Source: Aureobasidium sp. EXF-3400 (Eukaryota > Ascomycota > Dothideomycetes > Dothideales > Saccotheciaceae). From it: a stretch of DNA of 64,000 bases. Location of the stretch: positions 62,001 through 126,000 of the forward strand of contig SWBL01000005.1 of assembly GCA_024195585.1 (NCBI GenBank), written 5' to 3'. The position numbers were made by a program, and so were the translations under genes. The notes beneath the pieces were generated by a model that was not told the DNA's origin, searched no databases, and worked only from the letters and a program-made list of their open reading frames with translations. This document shows positions 1 through 9,200 of the stretch, one piece after another. The stretch's first letter is position 1, and each line of letters begins with the position of its first letter.

Positions 1-2
1 CC

Positions 3-2825
3 AACGGCTTCGTGGCCCAGGATCCTGACGGCAGACTCTGTCAGATGGTTGATGGCAAGTTCCTGCCCGTTGACGATGTCGATGGCATTCCTCAGCTCTA
101 CATCGCCGCTCCCAACTTGACTGGCAGCACCGGATTTCCTGCCAGCGAAAAGGAAGCCGCTGCCGGCACCACGCCTTTCGATAACTCGGCCAGACAGCAG
201 CATTCCAGCCAGAGCTTCGACAATGCTCACCCAACTGGCGCACCAATTAAGCAAACCACCATAAAACAACCTGTCATCAGTGTCGCCGCGCAGATTCAAG
301 CTCTGGAGAAGCAGTACAGCAAGCTGGAGCAGGAGTCAAAGGATCTTGACAAGGTCGAAGTCTTGCAGCGCAGCTCGATGAGTTCCAAGGCGTACGCTCA
401 GCTTGTTCAGAACCGTCGTGATCTCGTTGGCCGCATGAACTCGATCCGCGTCAGCATCAAGTCGTTGCGCGAAGCGAAGTCTTCTACCGATCACTCACCT
501 CAAGCTGTTACTCAGCCGATGCCATCGCAGTTCAACATGCCACCTTACGGACCAACAGCCATGATGGGACCAGCAGGGCCTATTCCTGACTGGGCTTTTG
601 ACGGCATCGCTCCCGAGGGTCACAACGTGCCTCCTTTCCACAGTGCTCCCATGCCTCATGGACTGGGATACTATGGCCCACCACCTCCTGGTTACCCTGG
701 CGCCATGGCTCCCTATCCAGGAATGTTCGGTACAATGCCGCCAATGTTCAACATGATGGGAATGCCACCTGTCGATGCGTTCGGCAACTTCATCCCGGGC
801 ATCGCCAGCATGGATTCTCAGACCTTCTCCAATGGCAGTCCACCTGCTCCACAGGCCAACACGGTGCACGAGACCAGACCGAGCACCGGCAGAGCAGCAG
901 AGAAGACCTCACAGCAGGACTCGCCACGCAGAACACATGCCCTGCAGATCAAGAACCCAGAAAACAAGTCAGAGTCCAGCCAGAAGTCAGCACTCAACCC
1001 TATGAGCCCCAGCTACCAACCTGCCGGCAAGTCTACACCTGCATCCAAGGTCGTCCCTACTCGTCCCGTATCTCCGTCGCCTGCTCTTGCCGAGGCTGTC
1101 AGACAGCACAATGCTTGGGTGACTGAATCAGCCAATGCCTCCGCCACCAACCTGAACTCTGCAGGTTCTCAGCGCAAGCTTCGTTATGAATCATCCTCGT
1201 CAAGCTATGCCACTGCCGACTTCTTTCCCAACAACCCTCGCGACCATTCGATGAGGAAGGAGGCCTACCCTGTTGCACATGATCAAAATGCAAGCCGCAG
1301 CAAGTTGGCAGAACGACCTTCAACATCGAGTGAGCAGCCAATCACTCCAGACAAGGAGAATCGGGATCCAGGATGGAACTTCGCTCCTGTTGCCAGTGTT
1401 ACGACACCGCCCTCCATGCGCGATCACGCTGTTGATCAGCGCGACACTTCGGAGATCGGCAGCATGGATCCCGTTCAGAACCGCTCCGAGATGAATGTGA
1501 GCCCGAAGAACCGTCGTTCGGACTACCCCTTGAGCTACAAGTCTGTCAGCGAGGTTACCACACTCGGCTCGAATCTTCCTTCTCCTGCCATCGGCTCTTC
1601 TCACCGCACGCAGTTGCAGCAGTTCAAGCCTGCTTCCTCCTCCGGTGAGTCTCGTGCTGTTGAGGAGACCATCTACATGGATGGTTTCAAGGCTGGCAAA
1701 GCTCGCTTGCCTGTCGGACTTGAGAAGAACGGTTTTTGGCTCGACGGCTACTGTGCTGGTTTGCTTGAATCGGCCCAGACAACTGCCGCTCCAACTCCAC
1801 CTAAGGCCTCAGCTCAAATCCATGCTGATCCAGTCATTGTCAAGCCCTACCTGCCATCAGGACACAAGGACGTTATGTCACAGCGCGCTGTCCCTGCCAT
1901 CAATGTCAACGCTACGTCAATGAAAGCACTCAAGGATGTCGTCTTCTCATCTCAGAACGAGAACGCCGTTCTCACTCCAGATCCCAATGGACCTTGCGTC
2001 AACGACATGGCCGCCTTGCATCTCGGAAGCTGGGCAAAAACTCATCAGGGACCTTCGGCCGTTGAGTCTGATGCTGTCCTTGCATCTGTACGCAATGGTG
2101 AGACCGTGTTGCCTGATCGCACCTCTTCGGTGATGCAACGTCAGGTCTCAAGTACCGATGCATCGACTGAACACAATCGTGCTGTCATGCCATCCACCCA
2201 GACAGCCGGTGCCATGATGGAGCGTGAGAGGGTGCATATGACTCAAGACCGTCGCGCCACGTCTGCACAGATGCAATCAACTGGTGGTTCTCCAACAGCC
2301 TATTTTCAGCGGGTCTACCCAGCTCATCGTGTCATGAGCTCGCAGCTCGAATGGAAATCAGGCTCTTCGATTGCACAAGTCGCTGGACTGGCCACTGGCT
2401 ACTTCGCACAGTACGACGGTACGAGAACAGGTGCCAACACTATTGGAGACAGACAGCCGCTGACTCAGATGTCTGGCAACACAGGCATGACGACCCACGA
2501 GACCATGTCAGGAGCATTGCCCGAAAAGAAGCAGCCCGGAACGTCAGCTAAGTTCATCGAAGAAGCCATGACTACCGACGTCAAGACTGGCAGCCCATCG
2601 TCGTCGCCTGGCAAGAGATCGCCCACCAAAGGCTCTCCAGCCAAGGTCAAGTTCGCACAGATTGCCGGCAGAGCTGGGATCAAGGTCCGCAGCGACAGCA
2701 GAGACGAGCAGGAGAGCGAGCCCAGCAGCCCTCAGGAGAAGCGTCGCTGGAGAGATGTTTGGACAAAGAGGTTCACCGAGACCGGCATGCGTGAAGGTGA
2801 ACAGAAGCAAGGTGGTCGTCCATGA
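3..2825 (+). CDS. Large low-complexity protein of unknown function, 5'-partial
   Basis: The reading frame is open from the window edge (first whole codon at 3) and runs about 940 codons to a TGA at 2823-2825, so the true start lies upstream. The first residues visible (NGFV, then AQDPDGRLCQMVDGKF) belong to a continuing protein; the in-frame GTG at 12 is not a believable start. Near residues 95-150 there is a charged, probably coiled-coil stretch rich in Glu, Lys and Leu. A Pro/Met/Gly-rich segment follows (about 170-260), then long Ser/Thr/Pro/Gln-rich disordered sequence. One ordered-looking patch near residue 555 contains YMDGFKAGKARLPVG and WLDGYCAGL. The C terminus is basic with SPGKRSP-type repeats. 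I do not recognise the family. A cytoplasmic or nuclear scaffold is possible, but nothing in the sequence fixes a role. Confidence 0.8.
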   Translation, partial: NGFVAQDPDGRLCQMVDGKFLPVDDVDGIPQLYIAAPNLTGSTGFPASEKEAAAGTTPFDNSARQQHSSQSFDNAHPTGAPIKQTTIKQPVISVAAQIQALEKQYSKLEQESKDLDKVEVLQRSSMSSKAYAQLVQNRRDLVGRMNSIRVSIKSLREAKSSTDHSPQAVTQPMPSQFNMPPYGPTAMMGPAGPIPDWAFDGIAPEGHNVPPFHSAPMPHGLGYYGPPPPGYPGAMAPYPGMFGTMPPMFNMMGMPPVDAFGNFIPGIASMDSQTFSNGSPPAPQANTVHETRPSTGRAAEKTSQQDSPRRTHALQIKNPENKSESSQKSALNPMSPSYQPAGKSTPASKVVPTRPVSPSPALAEAVRQHNAWVTESANASATNLNSAGSQRKLRYESSSSSYATADFFPNNPRDHSMRKEAYPVAHDQNASRSKLAERPSTSSEQPITPDKENRDPGWNFAPVASVTTPPSMRDHAVDQRDTSEIGSMDPVQNRSEMNVSPKNRRSDYPLSYKSVSEVTTLGSNLPSPAIGSSHRTQLQQFKPASSSGESRAVEETIYMDGFKAGKARLPVGLEKNGFWLDGYCAGLLESAQTTAAPTPPKASAQIHADPVIVKPYLPSGHKDVMSQRAVPAINVNATSMKALKDVVFSSQNENAVLTPDPNGPCVNDMAALHLGSWAKTHQGPSAVESDAVLASVRNGETVLPDRTSSVMQRQVSSTDASTEHNRAVMPSTQTAGAMMERERVHMTQDRRATSAQMQSTGGSPTAYFQRVYPAHRVMSSQLEWKSGSSIAQVAGLATGYFAQYDGTRTGANTIGDRQPLTQMSGNTGMTTHETMSGALPEKKQPGTSAKFIEEAMTTDVKTGSPSSSPGKRSPTKGSPAKVKFAQIAGRAGIKVRSDSRDEQESEPSSPQEKRRWRDVWTKRFTETGMREGEQKQGGRP

Positions 2826-3374
2826 TTCGATCATGACTTCTTGGACATACTTGACTGATTGATACATTACATGGCGGCACTAATGGTAATGACTACGAGG
2901 ATGAGATTGCAGTGAGCATTTTATGTGGCATGAGATTGATGGTCTTCGGAGCCCGTTTGGCACGAGCAGAGTTAACTTGAGGCATGTTTTCTGATTGAGT
3001 TTGATAACTGACAGCATATTCAGAGGAAGCAGAGGATACACTGGGACTGTTGGAGGATAAGCAGAGTATGATTGCTTCAGATATGTTCAAACGAATGCAT
3101 GACTTTTTTCATCTGCTTTTCTCAGAGATTTCTCGACTCGACATGTTGGTGCAGAAGTGAAAACGACTCGGGTGTCTGAGCATCATCATGGTTGTTGGAC
3201 CGTGCGCTGCAGCGGAGAGCTGCCTGGAACGCCGGCGATAGCTGCGACCATCAATCATCATCAATCAAGCACTCCACGCCATATTCCTCTGAGTCGACTC
3301 TTGCGCTCCTCCTCATCCCGTACTCTGAGGATCACTCACGTTCTATCACTCGAGCCTACACATATCTACACATC
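2826..3374. other. Intergenic: 3' flank of first gene and UMP1 upstream region
   Basis: About 550 bases separate the stop of the first gene from the UMP1 start codon. I see no convincing reading frame, tRNA or repeat. The last 100 bases are pyrimidine-rich (CTCCTCCTCATCCC around 3308), as is common in fungal core promoters and leaders. Confidence 0.6.
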
Positions 3375-3965
3375 ATGGTACGTCATGAAGCCAGCGCCTT
3401 CATTCGCGAAACAGGCATACAGCTAACACAGCACTCTCACATCAGTCTCTCCGCATCGTCCCTCAGAAGGGCCACGCCCAACAGACTGCCCTCGCTCCCT
3501 CAGCGCCCTCTGCTCCAGGTGTGCACGACACCCTCCGCTCAAACCAATCCCTCAACACACCCCACAACGCCTCGCCCGCCTTCAGCGCCGTCGCCTCCTC
3601 ACACCCACTGGAAGCCCGCCTCAACAACTGGCGCTCGACCCAAGACACCCTCAAGATGAACATGCTGCGCCGCGAATTTGGCATCGCCGAGCCCATCCGC
3701 CGCGGCATGGAGGTCAAGATCTGCCAGGATGGCGAGTGGAGACCAGCTGTTTTGGGATACAAGGGTGAAGGTGTGCACGAGGAGATTCTTAGCGGAAGAG
3801 ATGCTAGTGTTGATTGGGAGGACGTGTTCAATGGTGAGTTTTGTGGCACCCTCGAGAATGAAAGTTTGGAAGGATACTAATGGTGGTTGTTATGCAGGCA
3901 ACGAGACACAGAATGCGCCCGACTTCCACTCGGAGATGGAGAACAGACTCAAGATGAACTGGTAG
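3375..3965 (+). CDS. UMP1: Proteasome maturation factor Ump1 (three exons)
   Basis: Exons 3375-3377, 3446-3833 and 3898-3965 encode about 151 residues. Ump1 is the chaperone that sits inside half-proteasomes, coordinates beta-subunit processing and is the first substrate of the finished 20S particle. The sequence begins SLRIVPQKGHA after the initiator Met. It carries the family core: HDTLRSN, HPLEARLNNW, the Met-Leu-Arg-Arg-Glu-Phe-Gly segment with IRRGME, and the C-terminal DFHSEMENRLKMNW. Length fits the family (about 140-150). The first coding exon is only the ATG: intron 1 starts with GTACGT directly after it and ends CATCAG. Intron 2 starts GTGAGT, ends TGCAG, and has a branch-like TACTAA. 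Joining across intron 2 rebuilds the Gly of FNGNETQN. Identification is strong; the one-codon first exon is inferred from the fit of the protein start. Confidence 0.9.
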
Positions 3966-4825
3966 AGAACACGCCACACACACAAGACAAGTCGAGAGAT
4001 ATGCGGTTATCGATGCTTAGGAACAGTATACCGATGTTTCTAGGGACACGATAAGAGGCTAGTAATCAGCCTTTCACACTGTACAACACACGCTGCATTC
4101 AGTCAACACCCAGACCACAATGTGATACTGGAAAGCAGGACTTGCATCAAGAGACAGGAGGAGTAGAGCATCAGCATAAGCTTTTAAGTTCTCTTTCTCT
4201 CGACAGGTATCAATTAATGAAAAGAATGAAACGAACACATCACAAAAATATCACTCTGAGCCGGTTCTCTCAATCAAGTAGTAGTGTAAATTCTCAGTTT
4301 GATTTTGAGAAGTCCTTGACATGTCCTGTCACCGCCATATGCCCGAAACTAACAATGTCGTCAACATACATCAAAGTTCAATCTTCTATGTACAACCAAT
4401 CAGCAAGAGGGAAGGTGATGATATCGTATCAGTATGGCATACAGAAACAACACAAGCATGGAAATCAGAAGAAAAATGAAAATCGGCATGACCATATGTC
4501 AGAAAAAAAGACGTGAACAGTATATGTCTAATGAGAAGAAGGAACACAGGAACCAAAACAACAACAACAACAACAACCTCTTCCCTCTCCTTTTTCCCTC
4601 TGCCCTTCCAGACCCCATATGATTAGAAATTTTTGGTTCCTTTGCACCGCACCATATGCTGGAGAAACGCCCGATATATATGAGAAGAGAAAAGAAGAAG
4701 GGAATGCAAATTTTGACAAGAAGAGGCGTGGAAGAGAGAGAGAAAGGAGAAAGGGAGGAGTTTGGCGAGAGGGGGTATCAGAGAGAAGAAGACAAGAAGG
4801 AAAACGGAAGGAAGCAAGAAAAGGA
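3966..4825. other. Intergenic between convergent UMP1 and UBL3-like genes
   Basis: This 860-base stretch holds the two 3' flanks. It is A-rich in the middle and has a short AAC microsatellite, followed by a purine-rich tract at about 4680-4825. The open frames through it are low-complexity (Lys/Glu/Arg in one direction, Phe/Leu/Ser in the other) and I do not consider them genes. Confidence 0.6.
4557..4577 (+). repeat. AAC trinucleotide microsatellite, seven units
   Basis: Seven uninterrupted AAC units lie in the 3' intergenic region between UMP1 and the UBL3-like gene. It is non-coding in either annotated gene and would be a natural length-polymorphic marker. Confidence 0.85.
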
Positions 4826-5728
4826 TCACTGGACGATGCATCGGCAACCGGCTGTTGGCTCGTCGCCATCGCCACGCGAGCCCGGTCTACCGCCACCACC
4901 ACTGTTTTTGCCTTTTGCTGATTTCGCATTCTCTTCGTCGTCGATGACTTCTTGGGGTTTGACGCTCATGTGTACGACGTTTGGTGCCGAGTCGCTAAAT
5001 CGACAATCTGTTCTTGGTCAGCAACGTAGGAAAGAAAACATTGTTGAGCATGGTCTGTGAGATACCTTTCAAGGGTAGTTTGTCATCCAGGAAACGTCCG
5101 AAGTGGATCAAGCGTATTGCCGCAGGTGATGAGGGTCTTGGTTCCCACTCTGAGAAACAGCGGTGTCAGTGGTGAATGTACAACCAAGCAAGAATGAGCA
5201 GATCTTACCCTCTCTCCAATCCCGCCAGATCAACTCTTTCAATGTGTAGACGCTGATGACAAAAGGATCGAATTCACCATTCTCGTTCTCGGCCGTAACA
5301 TTGCGTTTCGCTAGATACTTCTGATCTATGCGATAGGGATGGCGCGTGCCGGTGCTGCTCAACAGCAGATTTATAGTGATGACGGGACCGCTAGGCGTGC
5401 CGATGCCTGGTGCTTGGGGCATCGGAGTGGGCAGATCGGTGGAGGGACCTATTGGCTCAGCCGTCTCCTGACGAAGAAGAGCAGGGGCAGGCATCATGAG
5501 TGGTGTCGGTGGTAAAGGATCGGTGCCTTCATCTACAAATTGTGGATCTGATTGTTGTTGGCCACGGTCTGTTATCATCGAGGCTTCGGTATGGAAAGCG
5601 GCGGAAGAGGCGAAGAAAGAGGGTTCTTGTGGTTCTGTTGACGAGGGGGTATGGTCATTGTCGAATTGCAGAGTGCTGTCTGCGACCAAGCCTGTCGCTG
5701 TGGCATGTGTATTTGCGTGAGAGTCCAT
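4826..5728 (-). CDS. Membrane-anchored ubiquitin-fold protein (UBL3/MUB type) with CaaX end
   Basis: Exons on the minus strand are 5728-5209, 5149-5066 and 5007-4826, giving about 261 residues. The first 115 residues are Ser/Pro/Gln-rich and look disordered. From about residue 117 a ubiquitin-like fold starts (VITINLLLSSTGTRHPYRID) and continues with DPFVISVYTLKELIWRDWREE. After the first splice come WEPRPSSP, AIRLIHFGRFLDDKLPLKD, CRF and VVHMSVKP. This matches the UBL3/MUB family, whose animal and plant members are lipid-anchored and act in vesicle sorting. The protein ends in a Gly-rich linker and CRCIVQ. The final four residues, CIVQ, read as a CaaX prenylation box, with a second Cys two residues upstream that could be palmitoylated. 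Introns are GTAAGA...CTCAG and GTATCT...ACAG; both joins restore the domain without gaps. Membrane anchoring is inferred from the CaaX box. Alternative: a divergent fungal Ubl with another anchor. Confidence 0.82.
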
Positions 5729-6481
5729 GTCTTCTCTTTTCTCGTAGAGGCTTGTTTCGGGGCCTCGAGTGCGAAATGACGGGGTGAACGAGGGCGTGGA
5801 CTCGGTGGTTCGGCGGTTGAGTGTGGCTCAGGCAGGATTCCAAAGACAAGGCGGCCTCGAGAGGCGACGAAAAAATCAGGCGGCAGAAAACGAGAGTGGT
5901 TTACTCGGTGCGCACTGCAGACCTCAGACAACAATAAGAGATGGTGATGATGAATGTGCGACGATTGCGACGACGACGATGACAAGGACGCATATCATGT
6001 CCATGTCTACTGACTACGACGACCGACCCGGCCGAACCCCAGACTCCACCCAACCCAGAGTCCCGCTCCTTCCTATTCCCGCTCCTCCCCGGGTGCTAAA
6101 ACATGCAATGCGTGTAGCTAAGAAAATGCACAATACTATGAAGAAACAAGAAGCTGTCCGCTGAGAGGCAACAACCTATCGGCTCTCCATGGACATGCCT
6201 CTTCCCTAGAAACATCTGTGTCTTTTCATAGTGTCCATTTTGCCTGTCGTCGCAGGCGGAGTACGATGGGAGTTGTAAACCTTGGAATACGGGCTGCTCC
6301 ATGGTCCCACAACTCTATTTCCTCCTTTGCTGCTCAATCGCCATCATCCCCTTTTATGTCTTTGAACAATGCGACAAGATGTCTGACAGTTCCAATTACA
6401 CATTTATATGCACTAAATCTCCTTCACTGCTTCGGCGTCGTGTGCCAGGCTCCACTTTTTATGCTGTCGTCTCCAGGACTT
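5729..6481. other. Intergenic upstream of UBL3-like gene, with dispersed repeat copy
   Basis: The region lies between the UBL3-like start (minus) and the ERG8 stop (minus). It should contain the UBL3 promoter and leader, including pyrimidine-rich sequence on the minus strand. Its middle holds one copy of a diverged repeat also found at 30819-31017. No credible gene is seen. Confidence 0.6.
6084..6295 (+). repeat. Dispersed diverged repeat, copy 1
   Basis: About 210 bases align by eye, with small gaps, to 30819-31017 in the same orientation. Shared blocks include AATGCGT(G/A)TAGCTA, CACAATACTA, TATCGGCTCTC, TTTTGCCTG/CTTTGCCG and CGGAGTAC(G/A)ATG. Differences are mixed transitions and transversions, so the two copies are old and are not explained by C-to-T mutation alone. 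No terminal repeats or coding frame mark it as a known transposon class. Confidence 0.65.
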
Positions 6482-8104
6482 CTACTCCGACCACTCCGCA
6501 TAGTGGCTGGCCTGCTCCACTCGCACTCCAGACATCTCCTGCTTGACTTTCAGCATGCTCACTTTGCCCATGCTACCCTCTGTCTCGCCCTCGACCTTCC
6601 AGCCAGACAGTAATTCCTGCAGCTTCTGAACCACCTCGTCCTTGTCTTCGATCAACAGGGCAACTGCATCATACCCTCCTGCTCCGGGCACCACTCCGCC
6701 AATCACGCCCTCGACATTGCTGCACGCATCCAGTAGCTTCGTCTGCGCCGGTGGCTCGATAGGCACTCCGCTTTGCTTGCTCATCTCGCGGACCCCTTGT
6801 CTGATCGCTTGAATGCGTTGCTGGAGTCCAGAGTAGTCCCTTGATCCACTCTCGGCCAATTTGACCAACTCTTGTGCCAAGCCCTCGTTGACGTTCTGCA
6901 GTCCTTCCCACACCTTCTCTGCTTCTGCTCCCGTATCTTTTCTCCATGCAAGGACTTGCTTGACCATGCCAGGAGTCTGACTACCGCAGCTGACGTCGCA
7001 CATGATCAATCTGATGCCCGGTGGTACCTTCACTTGGTCCTTGACAATCTCAGTGTCCCATTGGCCGTTCATACCGTCCTCATTGACAATGTCGACCAGT
7101 TGCTTGCCAAACTCTGGTGTACCTGGTTCGCCATGTGCGGATAGAATTGAGGGTGAGAATCTTCGGTACAAACAACTGCCATACACTGCAGAAGCCACGT
7201 CAAATCCGGAGCCAACTTTGCCTTGAGCAGCACAATGAGCTGCTTGTGCCAAGTTGTGTAGTTTGCGCTTGCCAGCTTCAGTGGTCAGATCAAAGACATC
7301 TTGGGGCAAGTAGTAGCTGAGCACAGCAGCAGTGAACGCAGTCACCAGAGCAGCCGAAGATCCCAATCCAGTCTTATTTGCTTCCGCGAGAGGAACACCG
7401 AAGTCGTGGAACCTTGCGCCGGTCAATTCAGCCGAAGAAGTCGAGTAGTAGTCATTATCTGCCAGAATGGTGATTGATGAAGGAGAGATGTTGGACGATC
7501 CAACACTCGTGACATAGCTCAGGGCATAAGCCAGAGCTGTCTCCACGAACGGATTGCGGTTGAGCTTCAAGTCGGCGTTCCTAGAAATTTACACATATTA
7601 GAGTCGTGTCCTGTCAAAACTCTAATGAGCTGTGTGTTGTGTCGAGTGTCTTCAGGCATCCGACTTCCCACCAGCTTCAAGTGAAGGTTGTGCACATCGC
7701 CTTTCCGGTGTTTTCTCATGTCCCTTCTGACAGCTTCGTGGTTCGGTGCAGACACGTCCCGTCGTTCCGTTCCATCATATCTCGCGTATGCAATCCCCCC
7801 TTTTGCATTGATGATAATGGATAAGGAGACTTAGCACTTACACTCTCAATTGGGTCACTTTAACGCCCCCGTCTTGAGCGGTCAAGCGATATCCATATTC
7901 CCAGACAGCATTCTGGAATTGGGGTGAATTGACTGTGATCTCAGAAAAAGTGACGCCCGAACTCGAAGCGAAGGGCTTTACACAGACGTGGATACGAGCA
8001 TCCAGGCCAAACACGAGTCCATTGTACTTTCTGTCGAGCACGAGATAACCACCAGCTAGCAAGACCTTGCCAGGTGCAGACACAGCGACAGCACTTTGAC
8101 TCAT
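6482..8104 (-). CDS. ERG8: Phosphomevalonate kinase
   Basis: Exons on the minus strand are 8104-7842 and 7580-6482, giving about 453 residues. The enzyme phosphorylates mevalonate 5-phosphate to the diphosphate in the sterol/isoprenoid pathway. The N terminus has the GHMP-kinase opening VSAPGKVLLAGGYLVLD. Around residues 159-165 lies the ATP-binding GLGSSAA motif after EANKT. The C-terminal GHMP part contains GAGGYDAVALL. Length agrees with fungal Erg8. I start at the ATG at 8104 because the GHMP motif follows directly; an in-frame extension to 8206 adds unlike sequence. The intron (7581-7841) begins GTAAGT and ends TTCTAG. At about 260 nt it is several times longer than its neighbours here. 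Divergent from the PPR gene. Identification is strong. Confidence 0.93.
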
Positions 8105-9200
8105 GGTCGTTTCGAATGATGCAGGAGGGTCTTTACGAGAAGCGATGCGGATCGTCTGGTAAACAGAAAGCTGAGCAGCAGCAGAAGTGGCTAGACAACA
8201 GATCAAGACAGCGCAGAACTAGGCGACCCCTCCTCTTCCGATCAGGGTAACGATTCTAAAACCCTTGTCCTTCCTGAACGCCGCACAACAGCAGGAGGAG
8301 CGGTACTGCAATCTTACTTCTGCTGCGGCAAGTGCACAGCTAGATGAAGTATGGCCGGGGAAGGACACCGGTCAGCAGACCAGAGTGAAGAGGGAATTGA
8401 CGATGAAGAGCCGGGCTGGTGGTGGTCGATTTGGAAGCTTCTCGTCGTGCAGAGAATCGAGACTGGCAGTGCGCAGTCGGTTCCGAGAGTTTCCTTGGGC
8501 CGGTGGACGGAAGTTGCGGGAGAATAGCTAGTGGCCGTTTGACGGCGTGGCCATGTAAGGCTGGCTATCGAGCAGGGGCATACGTAAGATACGGAGAGAC
8601 AGCTATAATAGAGTTGTTTTGTTTATCAGATTTGCTGTATCAAGCACAGCCGTCCGAGCGGCTCTGTCGCTTACCATGATCAAAAGTTCGTCCGAGTCTC
8701 CGAGCCAGGTCCATGGACAAAGCCCGATGGACGCGACAAGCTCCCACAATCCACTCGTTCTCGTCATCCATTATTCTGTTGCCTGAACATTTTCGCCAGG
8801 CAAAACCAGTCATAAGTTCAGCTTCTCATTCTCTCGCTTTATCAGATCTTCTTTTGCGCCTGTATTTTGGAGCGAGTTCTGACCTGTATTCTCTTCTCTC
8901 GTGACATTTGTCGACTATCACGCCACCAAGGTATTTCGTACCTTTCCACACTGCATTTTCGCGTGTTCTCTGCCGATCGAGCCATCGTCAGATGAACTTG
9001 CAATAATTCTTTTTCGAGAAGTATCTGGTATGTGTTTTCAATTCTACATATTTTGCGCTCTTATATCCTTTTCTGTTTGATGCATTCTATCACCGGATTG
9101 GCTGCTTGTTCAATCGCTCAATCATGACTCAATGGCCAGTTTCTGACATCTTTTCAGTCTCATATTTCCAACCTGAGGGCTCTCGATAATCACCGTCTCG
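8105..9200. other. Divergent promoter region ERG8 / PPR gene
   Basis: Just under 1.1 kb separates the two start codons. Both upstream regions lie here. Near the PPR side, 9028-9157 has the look of a leader intron. I see no supported gene, RNA or repeat in the rest. Confidence 0.6.
9028..9157 (+). other. Possible 5'-UTR intron of the PPR gene
   Basis: GTATGT at 9028 and a pyrimidine-flanked TTTTCAG ending at 9157 frame about 130 bases, 43 bases before the PPR start codon. This matches local intron signals, but there is no coding frame to test the join, so it is only a suggestion. The segment contains TGACTCA at 9125-9131. Confidence 0.4.

Noticed and set aside
495..869. 124-codon open frame antisense to the first gene
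   Set aside because: It lies inside a long real coding region and has the His/Trp/Arg bias of a shadow frame.
4528..4929. 133-codon minus-strand frame
   Set aside because: Phe/Leu/Ser/Cys low-complexity, produced by the purine-rich tract and AAC repeat; its first part overlaps the real UBL3-like last exon in another frame.
6084..6295. RIP (C-to-T) as the cause of divergence between the two repeat copies
   Set aside because: Transversions and indels are as visible as transitions in the aligned blocks.
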